A DNA stretch of 64,000 nt, taken from Acidimicrobiales bacterium. GTDB taxonomy: Bacteria > Actinomycetota > Acidimicrobiia > Acidimicrobiales > Palsa-688. Under the pieces are notes generated by a model. It worked only from the letters and a program-made list of their open reading frames with translations. It ran no database searches and was not told the DNA's origin. Within the stretch, counting starts at the first letter, position 1, and each line of letters starts with the position of its first letter. Positions 43,803 through 52,796 of the stretch are shown here, one piece after another. Where the stretch lies: assembly GCA_036378675.1 (NCBI GenBank), contig DASUWA010000058.1:1-64000 (forward strand), given 5' to 3'. A program made the translations under genes and the position numbers.

Positions 43803-44606
43803 CTAGATAGATGCCGGGGGCTCCGCGTACGCGGGCATCTTGCTTCCTTCGGGCTGGCCCCGGTGCCTCCACGAGAACGCGGCATCCGCGAGACCAGGAG
43901 CCACCCGGTCCAACCAGACAACTCCGAGATACTTCGTGGGCACAACACGGTCCCGGCGGGGCCGCTTGGCGATTCGAACGATTGCCTTGGCGACCGCCTC
44001 CGGCCCTGGCATCTCCTCATCGAGGGAGCGAGTCATCGCGGTGCGGATGTTTCCTGGCGAGACGAGGCAGACAGAAACCCCGCTGCCAGAGAGCTGTCGC
44101 CGCAGTGCCAGCGAGAATCCTCGCACACCGAATTTGGTTGCCGAATAGAGAGGCTCTATCGGCACGTGCCCCGCTACGGAGCCAACCGAGATGATCGTTC
44201 CCGTTCGGCGACGCTGCATGTCTGGCAAGACGGCGAGCGACAATTGCACGGTGGCCAACAAATTGACGGACACGACCCGGCGAACCTCATCGGGCGACGT
44301 GTCCCCGAGCCTTCGAGACCAATTCACGCCTGCGTTGTTCACGAGGATATCGATTGGTCCGAACTCTTTGGATGTCCGCTCGACAAGGTGGGATACCTGT
44401 ACGGGATCGGTCACGTCGGTAGGGATCGCCAGAACTCGTCCGCCGGCCTCAACGACTTCGCGCGCCCGTTCCTCCAGCATGCCGCTTCGCCGTGCAGCAA
44501 TGACCACCCGAGCACCTTGCTGGCCGAATTCCATTGCAGTCGCTGCTCCGATTCCGGAGCTCGCTCCCGTTACCAGCACAACACTTCCATCGAGTGACCG
44601 GCTCAT
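43803..44606 (-). CDS. Classical short-chain dehydrogenase/reductase
   Basis: 267 aa. The ATG at 44606 is 2 bp after the stop of the preceding gene. Cofactor motif TGASSGIG is at 13-20, NNAG at 90-93, and the catalytic Ser in IISVGSV plus Y154-SAT-K158. It is a cytosolic oxidoreductase of the DltE/SDR-classical type. Between extended SDR paralogues it probably acts on the same class of substrate. The C-terminal 30 residues are extended and basic (KRPRRDRVVPTKYLG). Confidence 0.9.
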   Translation of the reverse strand: MSRSLDGSVVLVTGASSGIGAATAMEFGQQGARVVIAARRSGMLEERAREVVEAGGRVLAIPTDVTDPVQVSHLVERTSKEFGPIDILVNNAGVNWSRRLGDTSPDEVRRVVSVNLLATVQLSLAVLPDMQRRRTGTIISVGSVAGHVPIEPLYSATKFGVRGFSLALRRQLSGSGVSVCLVSPGNIRTAMTRSLDEEMPGPEAVAKAIVRIAKRPRRDRVVPTKYLGVVWLDRVAPGLADAAFSWRHRGQPEGSKMPAYAEPPASI

Positions 44607-44608
44607 CG

Positions 44609-45643
44609 TCAGCTCTCTAGCCCAGTTCGGATACCGGCGACGGCGTGAGATCCTGATGCCGTGTCCCGATCGAAGTACCACCTGCAAGCGGTGCGTACAG
44701 CGTCGTCTGCACGTACCTGGGGCTCGAATCCCAGCTCCGCTTGGGCCTTTGCGATCGAGATCCAGTTGTTCGCGCCATATAGCTTGACCCCATGCCGCGT
44801 AACGAACGGTCTGATCCGGTTGTTCGTTATCCGTGCGACTCTCTCGGCGATGCCTGCGGCGGCGTAGAGCGCCGCGTAAGGGACATGTCTTCGTGGCACA
44901 TTGACGCCGCACTCATCCGCGATGATCGACAGGTATTCGATTTGGTTTATCGGAACGTCCGGTCCGAGGTTGTATACGTTGCCGAGCGCTCCAGCCGACT
45001 CGAGTGCCAAGAGCAGGCCGCGGACCATGTCGGCCACGTCGAAGAGTAGAAGGGCATTGGCGCCCGACCCGATCACGACACCTTTTCCGGATCGAATCCG
45101 GTCCGCCATCCGACCGAAGTTCAACTGGTCACCGGGTCCAATCAAGGTTCCTGGTCGGATTACTGTCGCCGGAAGGCCCTCGTCGAGTACAAGACGCCTC
45201 ACGAGCTCATCGCCCTGCGCCTTCGTCAGGCTGTATGGCTCATCGAGCGGAGAGAGAGGGTCGCTCTCGGTCGCGGGGCGGTCGCCGGAGGTCTCGTACA
45301 CCATCGCCGAGCTGACGTGGATCAATCGACCAACACCGGTGCCCATCGCGGCGCGACAGACGTTCTCGGTTCCTCGAACGTTAACGGCGAAGTAGTCGCT
45401 CATCGGACGCCAGACACCGATCATCGCCGCCAGATGGAACACAGCGTCAACACCATCGAACGGCGTCCGAAGGGTATTGGGGTCGAGGATGTTGCCGCGG
45501 TAAACGGCCACGTTGCGCTCTTGAAGCCAGGTGGTGTCCTCAGCATCTAATGCAAGGACTCTTGTGGAATAGCCGCGATCCTGGAGCGCGCTGACGAGAT
45601 TGTGGCCGAGGAACCCGTTTCCTCCAGTGACAAGGATTTCCAA
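44609..45643 (-). CDS. Extended SDR, paralogue 2
   Basis: 344 aa. It begins with TTG at 45643, because the Rossmann strand (EILVTGGNGFLG) starts at once. NAD(P) motif TGGNGFLG is at 6-13, active site Y137-SLT-K141, with SSAMVYE upstream. It resembles the flanking paralogue 1 closely; both have CRW followed by a short tail and a VTRHGVKLYG motif. Substrate is unknown. It is one of four same-strand oxidoreductases with gaps of only 2-16 bp, so one operon is likely. Confidence 0.88.
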   Translation of the reverse strand: MEILVTGGNGFLGHNLVSALQDRGYSTRVLALDAEDTTWLQERNVAVYRGNILDPNTLRTPFDGVDAVFHLAAMIGVWRPMSDYFAVNVRGTENVCRAAMGTGVGRLIHVSSAMVYETSGDRPATESDPLSPLDEPYSLTKAQGDELVRRLVLDEGLPATVIRPGTLIGPGDQLNFGRMADRIRSGKGVVIGSGANALLLFDVADMVRGLLLALESAGALGNVYNLGPDVPINQIEYLSIIADECGVNVPRRHVPYAALYAAAGIAERVARITNNRIRPFVTRHGVKLYGANNWISIAKAQAELGFEPQVRADDAVRTACRWYFDRDTASGSHAVAGIRTGLES

Positions 45644-45659
45644 CGAGCAAGCCCCTTAG

Positions 45660-46661
45660 CTAGTGAAGAGCGGTAGTCAACGCCTGGGTGCGAAACCAAG
45701 CGACGCTGTCTCGGACCCCGGCTTCTAAACCAAACTTGGGGACGAATCCGAGTTCGTGACGTGCGCGGTCGACGATGAAGCGGTTCTCACCCCCGAACTG
45801 CTTGAGGCCGAAACGGGTCACCGGTGGCGGTTGTTTGCTTCCCATGATCCGAAATGCCGTTTCTACCGATCCCGCCAGTGCAAGGGCCGGGCGATACGGG
45901 ATATGGAACCGTGGGGTTGCGGCTCCAAGCTCCTCGGCGATCCTGCTGAGAAAGTCGAGCTGGGTCGTGGGTTCGTCGTTGACGAGGAGGTAAGTCCGAC
46001 CGACGGCGTGTCGAGCCTCGCTGGCCAGGAGGATCCCACGCGCGGCGTCACTAACGTGGATGAGCGGCATCTGATTGCGCCCTGACCCGATAATGACCAT
46101 CCGGCCACCATCGATAAGTCGCGCAATCCGACCGAAGGTATGGGAATCTCTCGGTCCGTAGATCATTCCGGGCCTGACAATGGTCACTGAAGCATTCTCT
46201 TGGGCGATCCGTTGCTGCAAGACTTGCTCGGCCTCGAGCTTCGTGCGCGTGTATGGATCGCCGTCGGAAACCAGAGGGCTTGATTCGGTGGCGGTACCCC
46301 TGACGTCGGCCCCGTGAACGGTGATCGAACTCACGTGGATGAAGCGTTTCACGCCCGCCTGCAGCGAGGCGTTCAGCAGCCGCTCGGTGCCTTCGACGTT
46401 GATTCTGTGGTAGTCGAAATAGTGTCCCCATGGTCCGGTCTTTGCTGCGCAGTGCAGTACAAGTTCGGCTCGGTCGACAGCGCGTTCGAGGGAGTCCCGG
46501 TCGTCGAGGTCGCCATAGCAGATGTCCGCGTTCGTTTCCGTCAACGCGGTGACGTCCTCCCCAGGTTGCACGAGCGCGCGTACCGCATATCCCGACGCGC
46601 GCAGGGTTTCTGCGAGGTGGCCTCCGAGGAATCCCCCTGCTCCAGTGATTAGTACCGTCAT
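45660..46661 (-). CDS. Extended SDR, paralogue 3 (first gene of the minus-strand operon)
   Basis: 333 aa from an ATG at 46661. NAD(P) motif TGAGGFLG is at 6-13 and active site Y137-TRT-K141. It shares with the two other paralogues the late VTRFGLKQFGGENRF-type segment (VTRHGVKLYG in the others), so all three come from tandem duplication. It is more divergent than the other two. The upstream 562-bp non-coding region must contain the operon promoter. Confidence 0.88.
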   Translation of the reverse strand: MTVLITGAGGFLGGHLAETLRASGYAVRALVQPGEDVTALTETNADICYGDLDDRDSLERAVDRAELVLHCAAKTGPWGHYFDYHRINVEGTERLLNASLQAGVKRFIHVSSITVHGADVRGTATESSPLVSDGDPYTRTKLEAEQVLQQRIAQENASVTIVRPGMIYGPRDSHTFGRIARLIDGGRMVIIGSGRNQMPLIHVSDAARGILLASEARHAVGRTYLLVNDEPTTQLDFLSRIAEELGAATPRFHIPYRPALALAGSVETAFRIMGSKQPPPVTRFGLKQFGGENRFIVDRARHELGFVPKFGLEAGVRDSVAWFRTQALTTALH

Positions 46662-47223
46662 TCGATCAACTGAAGGTCAGGGCCGCGCCGATGCGTGGAG
46701 CGGTCTCGCCGTGTCTGGCTGTGCGAATGTCACCTAGAGCGAACTCCATAACGATGTTGAGAGGAAGCAGGCGCTGGTTTGATACATTGGCGCCCGGATT
46801 TGCGGACTCCCCGGACTGTGAAGGCCGCGCGGGCGGGGCCGGGGCGAGGCGTGCTACTCGTCGAACCCGTAGGTTTTCCCCACCTACTTCCCGCGCTTTT
46901 CCCCAAGTTCATCCACTGGACTTTGGCCGCGCATGTGCTTTGATAAACGACGGCCGACGGCCCCTGACAAGGAAAACGTGCGGCCGACCCATCGAGGGGG
47001 AGGATCTGAGTCCCGGCGGTTGTTGCGGGCTTCCAGACCCCGCGACAAGGAACTGCCGGAGGAGCCGTGTCCCTCCGGCCGCTGGAGACCCCCGTCCGAC
47101 CTCTCGGGGGTCTCCATTCCTTTCCGGGGTTTGGTTCGAGCCCGCGGGCGCCCCCGCCGATTCGGACTGAAAGCAGTGACATGGCGCCGGCTGGCCCCTG
47201 AAGCGCCGGCGGGTGCCTGGAAG
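46662..47223. other. 562-bp non-coding region with strong hairpins
   Basis: Open frames here lack ribosome-binding sites and family resemblance. I looked for tmRNA, RNase P and SRP hallmarks and found none. Towards the tRNA end are two adjacent hairpins (47055-47115), listed separately. A pyrimidine-rich strip near 46870-46905 contains TTTTCCCC twice. Confidence 0.65.
47055..47115. terminator. Two consecutive strong hairpins near the tRNA gene
   Basis: GCCGGAGG (47055-47062) pairs with CCTCCGGC (47072-47079) around a 9-nt loop. GGAGACCCCCG (47084-47094) pairs perfectly with CGGGGGTCTCC (47105-47115) around a 10-nt loop, and is followed on the plus strand by ATTCCTTTCC. Read on the minus strand they lie 109 bp past the tRNA 3' end, so they may end the tRNA transcript; read on the plus strand they could terminate an unseen small RNA. 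Confidence 0.5.
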
Positions 47224-47296
47224 TGGAGCTGACGGGAATCGAACCCGTGGCCTCTACAATGCCATTGTAGCGCTCTACCAACTGAGCTACAGCCCC
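47224..47296 (-). tRNA. tRNA-Ala (anticodon GGC)
   Basis: A 73-nt cloverleaf on the minus strand. The acceptor stem GGGGCTG pairs with CAGCTCC and includes the G3:U70 wobble pair that is the main alanine identity element. The anticodon stem-loop CTACA-ATGGCAT-TGTAG has GGC at 34-36, reading GCC. The T-arm is ACGGG-TTCGATT-CCCGT. The discriminator is A and no CCA is encoded. Confidence 0.97.
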
Positions 47297-47496
47297 GCAA
47301 CGGAGCCCCCAAAGCTACCACTGGCGCGCAGATGGCGTCGCCGTCACACCCGCTTCATATCGTCTCGGTCCATGAGTGGGACACCTTCGGAAGTGGGCGC
47401 CCGCACCGGGTGTCACTTGCGCCTCGGCCCGACCCTGAATAACCAATCGAAGGGCATCCGCTTTGCCGCCGACTACGCGGTCGGTACATTCGAGCC

Positions 47497-48141
47497 GTGA
47501 GGTTCAAGGGCTGGCCCGTAACCGCGTTGGAGTTCTACGAAGGCCTCGAGGCCGACAACTCCAAGGTCTACTGGAACGACCACAAGCATCTCTACGAGCA
47601 GCATGTACGAGCCCCGATGGAGGCACTCCTCGCCGAGTTGGCCGGCGAGTTCGGCGAGGGCAAGATCTTCCGGCCGTACCGGGACGTGCGGTTCAGCGCC
47701 GACAAGTCGCCCTACAAGACGGCGATGGGAGCGACGGTGGGCGACGGATACGTTCAGATCTCGGCGGAGGGGTTGTTCGTTGGATCGGGGATGTACCACC
47801 TGATGACCGATCAGCTCGAGCGCTACCGCAAGGCCGTCGATGCCGAGACGTCCGGTGAGGAGCTCGAGAACCTGATCGTCCGGCTGAGGAAGTCGGGGCT
47901 CGACGTTCACGGGACCGACCCCCTGAAGACCGCGCCCAAGGGGTTCGCGAGGGACCACCCTCGTGTGGAGATGCTCCGGTACAGGGGCATCATCGCCGCC
48001 AAGCGGTTCGCGGTCGCCGCATGGCTGGGAACCGCCAAGGCCAAGGCAGAGATCGTCAAGGTGCTGAAGGCTGCGGCGCCGCTCAACGACTGGCTGGCCC
48101 GCAACGTCGGGCCTTCGACGATGGACGAGCCCCGCCGTTAA
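47497..48141 (+). CDS. DUF2461 family protein
   Basis: 214 aa, normal for DUF2461 (TIGR02453-type). The family pattern is clear: LEFYEGLEADNSKVYWNDHK near the N-terminus, FRPYRDVRFSADKSPYKT in the centre and a C-terminal Lys-rich helix. No catalytic function has been assigned to the family. GTG start. It lies 43 bp upstream of leuS on the same strand. Confidence 0.92.
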   Translation: MRFKGWPVTALEFYEGLEADNSKVYWNDHKHLYEQHVRAPMEALLAELAGEFGEGKIFRPYRDVRFSADKSPYKTAMGATVGDGYVQISAEGLFVGSGMYHLMTDQLERYRKAVDAETSGEELENLIVRLRKSGLDVHGTDPLKTAPKGFARDHPRVEMLRYRGIIAAKRFAVAAWLGTAKAKAEIVKVLKAAAPLNDWLARNVGPSTMDEPRR

Positions 48142-48184
48142 GCCACCGGGCCGCGGCTCCTGTCGCCAGTACCCTGTAACACCT

Positions 48185-50668
48185 ATGGCAGAGCAGTACG
48201 ATCCCCAGGCCGTCGAGTCCAAATGGCAGCGGCGCTGGGAAGAGGAAGGCGCTTACGAGGTCGAAAACGATGACCCGCGTCCAACTCAGTTCGTCCTCTG
48301 CATGTACCCCTACCCGAGCGGCCCAGCCCACCAGGGTCACGTCCGGAACTACACCTTCGGCGATTTGCTCGTTAGGCACCGGACGATGCAGGGCTACGCC
48401 GTCCTGAGCCCCATCGGCTTCGACAGCTTCGGTCTTCCCGCCGAGAACGCTGCGATCAAGACCGGAGTCCACCCGCGGACGTTCACCGAGGCGCGCATCG
48501 AGGAGTTGAAGGCGAGCCTCAAGCGCCTCGGCGCCTCCTACGACTGGAGGCGGGAGCTCAGGTCCCATGACCCGCTGTACATGCGTTGGAACCAGGTCAT
48601 TTTTCAAAAGTTCCTCGATGCCGGACTGGCGTACCGGAAGAACGCGCCGGTCAACTGGTGCCCCGGCTGTCACACGGTGCTGGCCAACGAGCAGGTACTT
48701 CCCGACGGCACCTGCGAGCGCAGCGGCGACCTGGTGGTCAAAAGAGACCTGGAGCAGTGGTTCTTCAAGATCACCGCTTACGCGGACGAGCTGCTAGAAG
48801 CCATCGACGGGCTCGAATGGCCGGAGCGGGTCAAGACCATGCAGCGAAACTGGATCGGCCGTTCCGAGGGCGCCGAGTTCGATCTTCGGGTCGACGGGCG
48901 CGACGACCTGCGGCCGATAAGGGTTTTCACCACCCGTCCGGACACCGGCTTCGGGATGACGTTCGTCGTCCTCGCGCCGGAACACCCGCTCGTCTCCGAG
49001 ATCACCACCGACGACCACCGCGGCGACGTCGATGCGTTCGTGCAGCGGGTCAGCACGGAATCGGAGATCGAGCGGCAATCAAGCGAGGGCGCGCTGGAGA
49101 AGCGGGGGGTGTTCACCGGCGCGCACGCAATCAACCCCTTCAACGGCAAGCCCGTTCCGATCTACCTCGCCGACTATGTCCTGATGACCTACGGCACCGG
49201 TGCGATCATGGCGGTACCGGGGGAGGACCAGCGCGACTGGGACTTTGCGACGGCCTATGGGCTGGACATCATTCCGACGGTTCAGCGTCCGGAAGGCTGG
49301 CAAGGCGAGGCCTACACCGGGGACGGTCCCCGCATCAACAGCGAGTGGCTCGACGGCATCGTCGATACGGCGGAGGCGAAGAGCCGCGCGATCGAATGGC
49401 TCGAATCGCGAGAGATCGGCGCCAGAAAGGTCAACTACCGCCTGCGTGATTGGCTCCTGTCACGGCAGCGCTACTGGGGTTGCCCGATCCCGGTGATCCA
49501 CTGCCCGACGGACGGGATCGTCAAGGTGCCCGAGAACGAACTCCCCATCCTGCTGCCGGACGACGTCGAGTTTCGCCCCACCGGCGAGTCGCCCCTTCGC
49601 TACCACGAGGCCTTCCTTCACACGACGTGTCCGACGTGCGGGGGCCCGGCGGAGCGCGAGACGGACACCATGGACACCTTCGTCGACTCGTCCTGGTACT
49701 TCCTGCGCTTCTGCAACCCCTGGACGACCGACCATGCCATCGACGTCGAGGCCGCGCGCGCGTGGATGCCCGTCGACCAGTACATCGGCGGGATCGAGCA
49801 CGCCATCCTGCACCTGTTGTACGCCCGGTTCTACACCCGAGCCCTGGGCGACGTCGGCTTGAGCCCGCGGGAGGTGCGGGAGCCGTTCGCACGGCTGTTC
49901 ACCCAGGGAATGATCACCATGGACGGCTCGAAGATGTCCAAGTCCAAAGGGAACCTGGTCGCGCCCGAGCGTTACTTCAACTCGGTGGGTGCGGACTCGT
50001 TGCGGTTGTACCACCTGTTCGTGGGGCCGCCTGCCGACGACTTCGACTGGAGTGAGCAGACGGATCAGATGCTGGAGGGGTGTCATCGTTTTCTGGGACG
50101 CCTGTGGCGCCTCGGGCTGGGTGGCCTGGAGGGCGCCCACGTTGTCGACCGTGATCGTCAAGCATCGGATGTCGAACTGGAAAAAGAGACCCACAGGCTG
50201 ATCGACCGGATGAGTGCCGACTACGAGCGCTGGTCGTACAACACCGCGGTGGCCCGGGCCATGGAATTTGTCAACCTGGTGTACAAAGCCTTGCAGGGAA
50301 CGGACGGGGTCGCCCGATCAGTGCTGGACTTCGCGGTCGACTCCCTACTTTTGCTGCTCGCGCCGATGACGCCACACATCACGGCGGAGTTGTGGGAGCG
50401 CCGCTACCCCGACTCGGCCCCTGTTCACTCGCAGCCCTGGCCCGCAGCTGATCCGGACATGGTCGCGGTCGAGCAGGTGACCATGATCGTCCAGGTGAAC
50501 GGCAAGCTCAAAGATCGGCTGACTGTGGACGCCTCGATCGACGAGGCCGAGGCGATCCGCCTGGCTCTGTCGTCGCCGAAGGTCGCCGAGGCGCTGAAGG
50601 CTGCCGGACTCACCGAGCCAAAGCGGGTCATCGCCCGACCGCCGGCGCTGGTCAACGTCGTCATCTAG
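48185..50668 (+). CDS. leuS: Leucyl-tRNA synthetase
   Basis: 827 aa, the normal bacterial length. The class I HIGH-equivalent is HQGH at 49-52 in YPYPSGPAHQGH, and KMSKS is at 583-587. The CP1 editing domain (TTRPDTGFGMTFVVLAPEHP and TYGTGAIMAVPGEDQRD) and the zinc-binding TTCPTCGG are present. It charges tRNA-Leu and hydrolyses misacylated products. No T-box or attenuator is visible in the short upstream gap. The start is an ATG at 48185. Confidence 0.98.
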   Translation: MAEQYDPQAVESKWQRRWEEEGAYEVENDDPRPTQFVLCMYPYPSGPAHQGHVRNYTFGDLLVRHRTMQGYAVLSPIGFDSFGLPAENAAIKTGVHPRTFTEARIEELKASLKRLGASYDWRRELRSHDPLYMRWNQVIFQKFLDAGLAYRKNAPVNWCPGCHTVLANEQVLPDGTCERSGDLVVKRDLEQWFFKITAYADELLEAIDGLEWPERVKTMQRNWIGRSEGAEFDLRVDGRDDLRPIRVFTTRPDTGFGMTFVVLAPEHPLVSEITTDDHRGDVDAFVQRVSTESEIERQSSEGALEKRGVFTGAHAINPFNGKPVPIYLADYVLMTYGTGAIMAVPGEDQRDWDFATAYGLDIIPTVQRPEGWQGEAYTGDGPRINSEWLDGIVDTAEAKSRAIEWLESREIGARKVNYRLRDWLLSRQRYWGCPIPVIHCPTDGIVKVPENELPILLPDDVEFRPTGESPLRYHEAFLHTTCPTCGGPAERETDTMDTFVDSSWYFLRFCNPWTTDHAIDVEAARAWMPVDQYIGGIEHAILHLLYARFYTRALGDVGLSPREVREPFARLFTQGMITMDGSKMSKSKGNLVAPERYFNSVGADSLRLYHLFVGPPADDFDWSEQTDQMLEGCHRFLGRLWRLGLGGLEGAHVVDRDRQASDVELEKETHRLIDRMSADYERWSYNTAVARAMEFVNLVYKALQGTDGVARSVLDFAVDSLLLLLAPMTPHITAELWERRYPDSAPVHSQPWPAADPDMVAVEQVTMIVQVNGKLKDRLTVDASIDEAEAIRLALSSPKVAEALKAAGLTEPKRVIARPPALVNVVI

Positions 50669-50804
50669 GACCCTGGCAGGTAGACGCCGGCGGGCCTTTC
50701 CAACCTTTAGTGGAATGCCTTGGGCGAGGGGCACCGCTTTGTGGAATGAAACGGGGGCCATGGAGCCGCCGGCCAGCGCTCGTGAGCACCGATATGCTCC
50801 GGTC

Positions 50805-51821
50805 ATGAAAATCGACGGGGGGATCCGGCCAAACCTTCGCCACGCGGCAGCCGATGCGCAGAAGGCCGAACAAGCCGGGTACGACGCCGTGTGGACCGCT
50901 GAGACATCGCACGACCCGTTCCTGCCGCTGCTCCTGGCGGCGGAGCACACTGAGTCGATCGGTCTGGGAACGGCCATCACAGTCGCCTTTGCCCGCAATC
51001 CGATGACCACCGCGAACACGGCCTGGGACTTGAACAGTTACTCCAACGGGCGTTTCATGCTCGGCCTCGGATCCCAGATCAAAGCCCACATCGAGAAGCG
51101 GTTCTCGATGCCGTGGTCGCATCCCGCGCCTCGCATGAAGGAGTTCATTTCCGCCATGAGGGCAATCTGGGACTCTTGGCAGAACGGGACCAAGCTCGAC
51201 TTTCGCGGCGACTTCTACAACCACACTCTGATGACACCATTTTTCAACCCAGGTCCCAGCGAGTACGGCACGCCGAGGGTGTTTCTCGCAGCTGTGGGCG
51301 AAGGTATGACACGAGTGGCCGGCGAGGTGGCCGACGGGATGCTGGTCCACGGGTTCACGACCGAGCGATACCTGCGCGAAAGGACATTGCCGGCGGTCCT
51401 CGAAGGGCTCGCGAGGTCGGGCCGTACGCGGGCCGAGTTCCAGCTCTCGTATCCGGCGTTTGTTGTCAGCGGCGAGACCGACGCGGACATGGAGGCGGCC
51501 GCCGGCGGGACGAGGAAGCAGATCGCCTTCTACGGATCAACGCCCGCGTACCGGCCGGTCCTGGAACTGCACGGCTGGGGTGATTTGCAGACGGAGTTGA
51601 ACACGCTGTCCAAGCGGGGCGAGTGGGACGAGATGGGACGGTTGATCGATGATGACGTGCTGAACGCGTTCGCCGTCGTAGGTTCCGCGGACGAGGTACC
51701 GAAGCTGCTCAACGAACGATTCGGCGACGTCGTCGATCGGCTCAACTTCTACACGCCATACGAGGGGGCAGCGAGTGCGACGATCCCGCGCGTCATGGCC
51801 GGACTGCGCAGCAAGGGGTAA
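50805..51821 (+). CDS. LLM-class flavin/F420-dependent oxidoreductase
   Basis: 338 aa from the ATG at 50805; an upstream in-frame ATG at 50715 would add 30 non-conserved residues. It is a luciferase-like TIM barrel, with EQAGYDAVWTAETSHDPFLPL, GTAITVAFARNPM and the C-terminal GSADEVPKLL motif that is typical of F420-linked members (TIGR03617-like). It is expected to catalyse hydride transfer with F420 or FMN; the substrate is unknown. No F420 biosynthesis genes lie in the window. Confidence 0.87.
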   Translation: MKIDGGIRPNLRHAAADAQKAEQAGYDAVWTAETSHDPFLPLLLAAEHTESIGLGTAITVAFARNPMTTANTAWDLNSYSNGRFMLGLGSQIKAHIEKRFSMPWSHPAPRMKEFISAMRAIWDSWQNGTKLDFRGDFYNHTLMTPFFNPGPSEYGTPRVFLAAVGEGMTRVAGEVADGMLVHGFTTERYLRERTLPAVLEGLARSGRTRAEFQLSYPAFVVSGETDADMEAAAGGTRKQIAFYGSTPAYRPVLELHGWGDLQTELNTLSKRGEWDEMGRLIDDDVLNAFAVVGSADEVPKLLNERFGDVVDRLNFYTPYEGAASATIPRVMAGLRSKG

Positions 51822-51846
51822 GCGCCACAGGCAAACGCCTCTCGGG

Positions 51847-52713
51847 TTATCGCTGATCGCGCAGAAACTTCTCGAGCTCAGCGGCGATCTCGTCGCCTGA
51901 CGGGATCTCGCCGAAGTTGGTCGCCGCCGCGCCCTGCTCCTCGTCGTACTGCGTCTCGAGTTGCTTGACCAGCGCGAGGTGCTCTTCGCTTCCGGCCAGC
52001 AGCTGATCGATCTGCCGGTGGGTGGCGGTGGCAGCCGCCTGGAGACCCGAGACGTCGACCTCGATCCCGGTGAGCTGAGCGAGCCCGCCGACCAACGCGG
52101 CTGACGCGGCCGGGTAAGCCATCGCCGCCGCGTAGTGGGGCACGCGCGCCCACAGGCCGACGGCTGGTGTTCCAGCCTGTCCGAACGCGACTTCCAGAGC
52201 CCCCTGGACGCCCGACGGAACATCGATTCCGGCTGGAAGAAAGCCGACCTGAGCGGCTAGGTCGGCTTCGGTCGAAGTCCCCACCAGTCGCACGGGCCGG
52301 GTGTGCGGAACCGGCGCCGGAAACGCCCCGAGGCCCAGCACCATCTCGACTTCGAGTCGCGACGCAAGAGCGACTACTTCCTGCAGGAAACGGTTCCACT
52401 TCATGTCTGGTTCGGGCCCGGTGAGTATCAGCACGCTCCGACCTGTCCGGTTGGTCGCCGCGAGGAGGCGGATCTCCGGCCACCGCAGCTCGGTGTCGAC
52501 ACCGTTGACGATCCGAAGCGTGGGCCGCCGGGCACGGTAATCCACCAGCTCGTCGGCATCGAAGGTTGCAATCACCTCATACGGCATCGAGGCGACGAGA
52601 TGGGCGACCGCGGTCGCGGAGCCCGCCCCTGCATCGATCCATCCCTCCATGGCGACCACCAGGATCGGTCTCTCCAGCGCCGGCCATGAATGGACCTGTG
52701 CCAGCTCCGTCAT
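51847..52713 (-). CDS. PAC2-family protein (proteasome-assembly chaperone-like)
   Basis: 288 aa. PAC2 motifs are LVVAMEGWIDAGAGSATAVAHL at the N-terminus, the VLILTGPEPDMKW strand and ALLVGLAQLTGIEVD-like LVGGLAQLTGIEVDVSGL. The C-terminal helical region has acidic repeats. In actinobacteria PAC2 proteins are widespread but their link to proteasome assembly is not settled, and no proteasome genes are nearby. Directly upstream lies the four-copy palindrome array. The gene is convergent with the LLM oxidoreductase. Confidence 0.88.
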   Translation of the reverse strand: MTELAQVHSWPALERPILVVAMEGWIDAGAGSATAVAHLVASMPYEVIATFDADELVDYRARRPTLRIVNGVDTELRWPEIRLLAATNRTGRSVLILTGPEPDMKWNRFLQEVVALASRLEVEMVLGLGAFPAPVPHTRPVRLVGTSTEADLAAQVGFLPAGIDVPSGVQGALEVAFGQAGTPAVGLWARVPHYAAAMAYPAASAALVGGLAQLTGIEVDVSGLQAAATATHRQIDQLLAGSEEHLALVKQLETQYDEEQGAAATNFGEIPSGDEIAAELEKFLRDQR

Positions 52714-52715
52714 CG

Positions 52716-52796
52716 GATAATCCTGGTCAACGTCATGTGACCATCCTGGTCAATCTCATAGACCATCCTGGTCAATCTCATAAGACCATCCTGGTC
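52716..52796. repeat. Four-copy palindromic direct-repeat array upstream of the PAC2 gene
   Basis: GACCATCCTGGTC, itself a GACCA/TGGTC dyad, occurs at 52739-52751, 52761-52773 and 52784-52796, with a two-mismatch copy GATAATCCTGGTC at 52716-52728. The spacing is 22-23 bp, about two helical turns, and the intervening bases also repeat (AATCTCATA). The last copy overlaps the stop codon of the phosphotransferase gene, and the first lies 3 bp from the PAC2 start codon, so the array fills the gap. Confidence 0.85.

Noticed and set aside
14095-46662. The accessory island as a recently integrated mobile element
   Set aside because: No integrase, transposase, plasmid gene or flanking direct repeat was seen; base composition is mildly lower in the leader but not throughout.
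46662-47223. RNase P, tmRNA or SRP RNA in the region beside the tRNA
   Set aside because: Consensus cores expected for these RNAs were not found by eye on either strand.
48586-49449. 287-aa plus-strand frame inside leuS
   Set aside because: It is a shadow in another frame; leuS is full-length with HIGH and KMSKS motifs.
52716-52796. Four-copy palindrome as a CRISPR array
   Set aside because: Repeat length 13 bp and spacing 22-23 bp are too small, and the intervals are themselves repeated.
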